64,000 nucleotides of DNA from SXRF01 sp038043465 (GTDB taxonomy: Bacteria; Pseudomonadota; Alphaproteobacteria; Rickettsiales; SXRF01). Made by a program: the position numbers and the translations under genes. Positions 60,134 to 64,000 of this stretch are shown here, piece after piece. The notes below the pieces were generated by a model. It worked only from the letters and a program-made list of their open reading frames with translations. It searched no databases and was not told the DNA's origin. How positions within the stretch are numbered: the stretch's first letter is position 1; every line of letters starts with the position of its first letter. The stretch is taken from assembly GCA_038043465.1 (NCBI GenBank), contig JBBTBX010000006.1, forward strand, positions 404,066-468,065, in the 5' to 3' direction.

Positions 60134-61369
60134 TTACTTATCTGTAAAATTTCTTGGTGCGTAATCCACTACCTTAAAACCATCCGGGGTTATTTCCATA
60201 ATAGCCAGTTTTCTGTCTGATATTCCTGTGGTATTGATACGTACCAGACCACCAGCAGGAGTATTGAAGCCCTTAGAATCAGTTAAATCTTCAGCGTTTA
60301 TTCCTCTGCCGGACATGGCAATTTTTGCCATAATACTTACAGCGTCATAAGCAAGAGCGGCCAGACGTATTGGCTTATAACCATAGGTTGTGGTAAAACG
60401 TTTAGCAAATACTTCATATAATTCCGGAGGTGAACTTGGAAACCACGCCCCATGCAATTCGGGTATTTTGGAAAATTCCTTGTCATCCCATATTCCTGCC
60501 CCGAGTAATTTTATTTTCTGCAAATTGATATTACTCTTGCGCAGTGATTTTATTATATTGTGCATTTGCGCTCCTCCATCGGCAATAAATATAGCCTGGA
60601 AGCGACGTTCTTCCGGAGCATTATTATAGGCTCCGACAATACGTGATACGGCAGCATCAATATTAGCCATGCTGGGTGCATATAGTTCAGCGGAAGTAAG
60701 CATACCTCCCTTTTTTGTATATGATTCGGAGAGAGTATCGCGTACTTTTTCTCCGTAAGGATCATTGGGTGCAAGAAGTGCCACGCGTTGCAATTTATTC
60801 AGGTAAGCATATTCTGCTATTCTTTCCACCTGCTGTTCAGGTAGGAACCCAAAGGTATAGGTATTGGCTGAGGCAACAGCCTTATTGTTGGAAAAGCTGA
60901 GCATAGGGATGTTTTTTTCCTGCAGTAACGGTTTTATGGCAGTAACCGACTGGCTGAATAATGGTCCGATTACAAAGGTTGCCCCTTGCTCAATAGCTTT
61001 TTCTGTTGCTTTTTTAGTTTCGGTTACATTAACACCGGTATCTTTAGGTATCACGGTCAGCTGGGCACGAATCTGGTCAGAAGGCACTGTAAGATAGCTG
61101 TCGTAAAGCGCGAGGGTTGCCGCATCAACCATGGCATTGCCTACGGAAGCCGACTCTCCGGAAAGAGGAACCAGCAGGGCTATTTTTATAGATGGTGTGG
61201 CAGGATCTATCGCGCCGATAGATAAGTCTGTACTGGTTTCCTGAGAAATGATAGGTGGCGACTGCTCAATTTTTTTTGTCGTTTGAGTTGCTTTAGGAGA
61301 GGAGGGTGCAGCGCATGCAGAAATAAGCAAAAGGCAAGAAAAAACCAACAGAGAGTTTTTTAAAAACAT
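60134..61369 (-). CDS. LppC/LpoA-like lipoprotein (penicillin-binding protein activator family)
   Basis: Lipoprotein signal with lipobox LISAC, Cys19. The mature protein is a periplasmic-binding-protein fold of the leucine-binding type: IKIALLVPLSGESASVGNAMVDAA, ATFVIGPLFSQSVTAIKPLLQEKNIPMLSFSNN, LQRVALLAPNDPYGEKVRDTL. Alphaproteobacterial members of this family are annotated as penicillin-binding protein activators; a plain amino-acid-binding role cannot be excluded. Divergent from the carbonic anhydrase gene. Confidence 0.87.
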   Translation of the reverse strand: MFLKNSLLVFSCLLLISACAAPSSPKATQTTKKIEQSPPIISQETSTDLSIGAIDPATPSIKIALLVPLSGESASVGNAMVDAATLALYDSYLTVPSDQIRAQLTVIPKDTGVNVTETKKATEKAIEQGATFVIGPLFSQSVTAIKPLLQEKNIPMLSFSNNKAVASANTYTFGFLPEQQVERIAEYAYLNKLQRVALLAPNDPYGEKVRDTLSESYTKKGGMLTSAELYAPSMANIDAAVSRIVGAYNNAPEERRFQAIFIADGGAQMHNIIKSLRKSNINLQKIKLLGAGIWDDKEFSKIPELHGAWFPSSPPELYEVFAKRFTTTYGYKPIRLAALAYDAVSIMAKIAMSGRGINAEDLTDSKGFNTPAGGLVRINTTGISDRKLAIMEITPDGFKVVDYAPRNFTDK

Positions 61370-61460
61370 AATCTATCCATGCAATATATATTTGTCGGCT
61401 AACTTAACTTTAAAAAATAACCTAGTCAAATAACTAAAATCGGTATAGAGACAGTGAATT

Positions 61461-62081
61461 ATGCAAATAACTATTGATGCGGATAAAGTGATTGAAGATC
61501 TGATGACTGGGAATAAAAGATTCCTGGAGGGAAAATCTATTCAAACCTCAGAATCTTCTTTAAAAAAGCTCAAGAATTTTTCGGAAAATGGACAATTCCC
61601 CAAGGCTATCGTTTTATGCTGTTCAGATTCGCGAGCACCGGTGGAGATGATTTTTGATCAGGATATAGGTGATTTGTTTGTTATCAGGGTTGCCGGAAAT
61701 ATAATAGCTCCATCCCTGATCGGCAGCGTAGAATTTGCGGTTACTGCTTTTGGCACAAAGCTTGTATTGGTTATGGGGCATACGCAGTGTGGTGCGATCA
61801 GAGCTACCATTGATCATATAGAAAATTCCAATGCCATTTCTTCAGAAAACATCCATGACATTGTAAGTCGCATCAAACCACATATTTTTCCGATAACCCA
61901 GATGCCGGTCAGCTATGAGGAAAAATTCACCCGTTCGATAGAAGCGAATGTGTTTGCCTCAGTTGACCAGTTGGCGCATTCCAGCCGCCTTCTGGAAGGG
62001 CTGCTCAGTCAGGGGAAAATAAAAATCCGCGGGGCTGTGCTTAATCTGGCAACCGGCAAGGTTGATTTCTGCCATATTTAG
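61461..62081 (+). CDS. Beta-class carbonic anhydrase
   Basis: Interconverts CO2 and bicarbonate. Zinc ligands and dyad: CCSDSR at residues 53-58 (Cys, Asp-Arg), and GHTQCGA with His107 and Cys110. Length 206 is normal for the bacterial beta class. The last six codons and stop are part of a direct repeat whose second copy lies at the end of the window. Confidence 0.93.
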   Translation: MQITIDADKVIEDLMTGNKRFLEGKSIQTSESSLKKLKNFSENGQFPKAIVLCCSDSRAPVEMIFDQDIGDLFVIRVAGNIIAPSLIGSVEFAVTAFGTKLVLVMGHTQCGAIRATIDHIENSNAISSENIHDIVSRIKPHIFPITQMPVSYEEKFTRSIEANVFASVDQLAHSSRLLEGLLSQGKIKIRGAVLNLATGKVDFCHI

Positions 62082-62163
62082 CTAATTCTTAACATTTTCC
62101 GCTTGTTTTTCCGGTTAATATCTATTATTGTTGGATTGGTTCTTATGATCTTATTAAGAAAGG
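62062..62163. repeat. Direct repeat, copy 1 (leader of the beta-helix gene)
   Basis: Begins in the carbonic anhydrase end (TTGATTTCTGCCATATTTAG) and runs through the leader to the ribosome site AAGAAAGG. A diverged copy is at 63896-64000, same order throughout, roughly three-quarters identical by eye. Confidence 0.85.
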
Positions 62164-62174
62164 CAGCGCATGTT

Positions 62175-63810
62175 ATGTCGGAAAATCTAATCTCAGGATT
62201 CAGCCCCCCCCCCCGGCAAACTGCTTAAGCTGATTACAATCTTATGCTTCGGATTTTCCCTTTCCGTAGCCGCCACCGCTCAAGCCACTACTTATTACAT
62301 CGCCCCCAACGGAAATAACAGCAATTCAGGCACCAGTGCCGCGCCGTGGCTAACTTTTGCCTATGCTATCCCCAGGCTTAATCCGGGTGATACTCTTTTT
62401 TTGAAGGATGGCGAGTATAATAGGAATACAACAGGAATGGTAGCAGTTAATTGCCCTAATGCAGGGAGAAACGGCACTCCATCCGCACCCATTACAATTC
62501 AGGCGGAAAATGAGCGCAGGGCATGGCTCAGAGGTGATGGTACTATTGCGATACTAGATATCCAAAGTTGTTCTTACTGGAATATTGTTGGGCTGCGTGC
62601 TTCCAACGAGGACAGGGACGGCGGATCAGATGTCTTTTTTGGGGCTTTCAATAGCAACCATATCAACTTCCGTCGCAATCTTCTTTCGAATTCAAACCGT
62701 CGCGCTCGTAACCAATCGATGATTACATATAATGGCACTCAATATGGATTGATTGAAGAGAACGAACTGTACAACTACGTCCGCCACGGTTTTTTACTTG
62801 CGAACTCACCTAACATTGTGGTTCGGCGCAACTACGCCAATAGCCGAGATTATCCGTCACTGGGTGCGGTGGACGGAATACCCGCCAGCGGCAATAGTGG
62901 CGGTGATTCTCTGGTGGCTGTATACCCAGGGTCAAACAATCTCATTGAGAACAATATTTCTGAAAGAAATGCTTCTGGGTTTAGTATACAAGCTGATGGT
63001 AATGATGATGAACGTTTAACTGTCAACAACAGATTTTATGGCAATATATCCCTGAGAGATGGGGCGACAGGAGCACTAAGGATTCGCACCCGGGGGAATA
63101 CTATACAAGGCATGGCGCAGAACACTCATATGGAGAATCAGGTCGTCATCGATTCAATCGGGTATGGTGGAGATTTCCGCGCCAATAAAAATACTACTGT
63201 TACAAACACTTCAATTTTTAACAGTGACGGTTATGGTTTTATTGCACACGCACCAGAGCGTGTGGGCGACGGTTCATCGACAATGGCTATTAGAAATTCA
63301 TTAGCTGTTGGTAATAGTCTACATGGATTTGGTGTAGTTGATTATTCTGCTTTCAGCGTCACCGCTTCCAACTCTTTTAGCAATGGAACAAACTACTCTC
63401 CCGCCTCTCTCGCCAATGGCAACAGGAGTGTTGACCCCGGTCTTGGCTCTTGCAAGGTATTTATTCCTGACGGCAGCCCGATGAAAAATGCTGGGGCAGA
63501 TGGCGGCGATATTGGCGCGAATATTCTTTGCCGTTATGAAAATGGGGTTTTAACCCAAACCCAGCTATGGGACTGGAGTACCGGACAGTTTCCCTGTGGA
63601 GTTAGAATCGCTGGTGTGAATGATATAGCAGGAGATTCCTGTTTCGATGTACATAGACGCCTTAATGTGAATACTAATGGCTGCAACCTTCCTGCCACGC
63701 CAAGCTGCAGGCAGCCTGCACCGCCTAACAATCTTCCTCCTCCTAGTGGTGGTGGTGGAACAGGTGGTGGTGGAACAGGTGGTGGTGGTATTGGCAGCTG
63801 CTACCAATGA
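62175..63810 (+). CDS. Secreted right-handed beta-helix protein, split by a poly-C tract (phase-variable candidate)
   Basis: From ATG 62175 the reading is MSENLISGFSPPP, then a run of 11 C (62204-62214) throws the frame off by one and it stops after RQTA. Directly after the tract, in the next frame, follow GKLLKLITILCFGFSLSVAATAQA (a signal peptide) and TTYYIAPNGNNSNSGTSAAPWLTFAYAI, the standard start of DUF1565/NosD-type parallel beta-helix proteins, continuing open to 63810. Ten or thirteen C would join both parts. No ATG or GTG start exists after the tract before the signal peptide. Beta-helix turns (NHINFRRNLLSNSNRR, NNLIENNISERNASG) fill the middle; the C-terminus is a Gly-rich repeat. 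Likely a cell-surface or secreted protein. Confidence 0.78.
62204..62214. repeat. Homopolymeric tract of 11 C
   Basis: Eleven consecutive C within the 5' end of the beta-helix gene, 29 bases after the ATG and just before the signal-peptide codons. Such tracts change length by slipped-strand pairing; as read, the gene is off. Confidence 0.9.
63748..63790 (+). repeat. 15-bp tandem repeat coding GGGGT
   Basis: GGTGGTGGTGGAACA twice, plus a partial third unit. Codes a Gly-rich tail (GGGGTGGGGTGGGGI) after a proline stretch; copy number could vary between strains without frameshift. Confidence 0.85.
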
Positions 63811-63849
63811 TCTAGCTATGTGCTTACGGTGAAGTTTGCCCCAGCGGGT

Positions 63850-63893
63850 TTTTAGTGGGGAATTACAGAAAACTAGATTGTTTGCCACTAAAA
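63850..63893. terminator. Possible terminator hairpin after the beta-helix gene
   Basis: TTTTAGTGG (63850-63858) pairs with CCACTAAAA (63885-63893), 9 bp, with a 26-nt loop, located 40 bases after the stop. The large loop makes this weak. Confidence 0.3.
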
Positions 63894-63895
63894 GC

Positions 63896-64000
63896 TTGAT
63901 TTTTGCCATATTTAGTGAATTTTGAACATTTCTGCTTGTTTTTTCGGGCAACATGTATTACCGTTAGATTAACTTTTTCTTCTCTTCTAATTAAGAAAGG
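63896..64000. repeat. Direct repeat, copy 2 (reaches the window end)
   Basis: Begins TTGATTTTTGCCATATTTAG, a relic of the last carbonic anhydrase codons, and ends with AATTAAGAAAGG, the ribosome site that in copy 1 precedes the beta-helix gene. A second beta-helix gene is therefore expected just outside the window. Confidence 0.8.

Noticed and set aside
62401..63810. Beta-helix ORF starting at a TTG at 62401
   Set aside because: This start would drop the signal peptide and the conserved YYIAPNGNN strand, both open in the same frame upstream; the true beginning lies before the poly-C tract.

Overview
The window looks like chromosomal DNA of an alphaproteobacterium of moderate to low GC. Pointers are the 1551-residue large-type NAD-glutamate dehydrogenase, the BamF-like DUF3035 lipoprotein, petABC (bc1 complex), a membrane-anchored CycM-type cytochrome c, NIT-domain chemoreceptor, and the origin-type cluster mnmE-mnmG-rsmG-parA-parB. 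Many toxin-antitoxin and Fic genes plus short palindromic repeats inside genes recall Rickettsiales-like lineages, but purH argues against a strongly reduced obligate parasite. No rRNA, tRNA, CRISPR or transposase gene was seen.

Layout. 1-4.8 kb: glutamate dehydrogenase, then a class II Fic gene behind a four-half-site operator. 6-20.6 kb, minus strand: purH, higBA-type toxin-antitoxin, FlaA1/CapD-like enzyme, a degenerate WecA-like protein, mutL, pgi, two M16 proteases (one inactive, one active), DUF3035, lspA, ribF, secF, nfuA. 20.7-28.8 kb: PEBP protein, orphan VirB2-like pilin with a large dyad in its leader, surA, lptD, then petC-petB-(unknown gene)-petA. 29-36.4 kb: trmL, hemF (C-terminus lost), a broken higB with intact antitoxin, AmpG-like transporter, parDE, a PfkB sugar kinase, a DUF262/DUF1524 restriction-like protein, kdsB. 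36.5-45.7 kb: cytochrome c, two NfeD proteins and an SPFH protein, then the yejABEF peptide importer interrupted by a Bro-N remnant and by small unknown genes. 46-53.3 kb: mnmEG-rsmG-parAB and a class III Fic. 53.4-62.1 kb: pseudopilin and response regulator, two unknown genes, brnTA, hemW, chemoreceptor, LppC-like lipoprotein, beta carbonic anhydrase. 62.1-64 kb: a secreted beta-helix protein interrupted by an 11-C tract and flanked by ~105-bp direct repeats.

The most unusual signals are: (1) the poly-C tract, which puts the beta-helix gene exactly one base out of frame and so resembles a phase-variable contingency locus inside a tandemly duplicated unit of about 1.83 kb; (2) a dispersed class of elements made of tandem 7-mers (once 8-mers), often as inverted pairs, found inside genes in frame, in signal peptides and just before start codons (gdh, lptD, hemF, ampG-like, yejA, yejB, yejE, yejF, mnmE twice); (3) longer palindromic elements in frame within mnmE and a Bro-N gene, before mnmG and after the shortened hemF; (4) an unrecognised gene inside the bc1 operon.

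All calls are from reading the sequence; family assignments rest on remembered motifs, not on searches.
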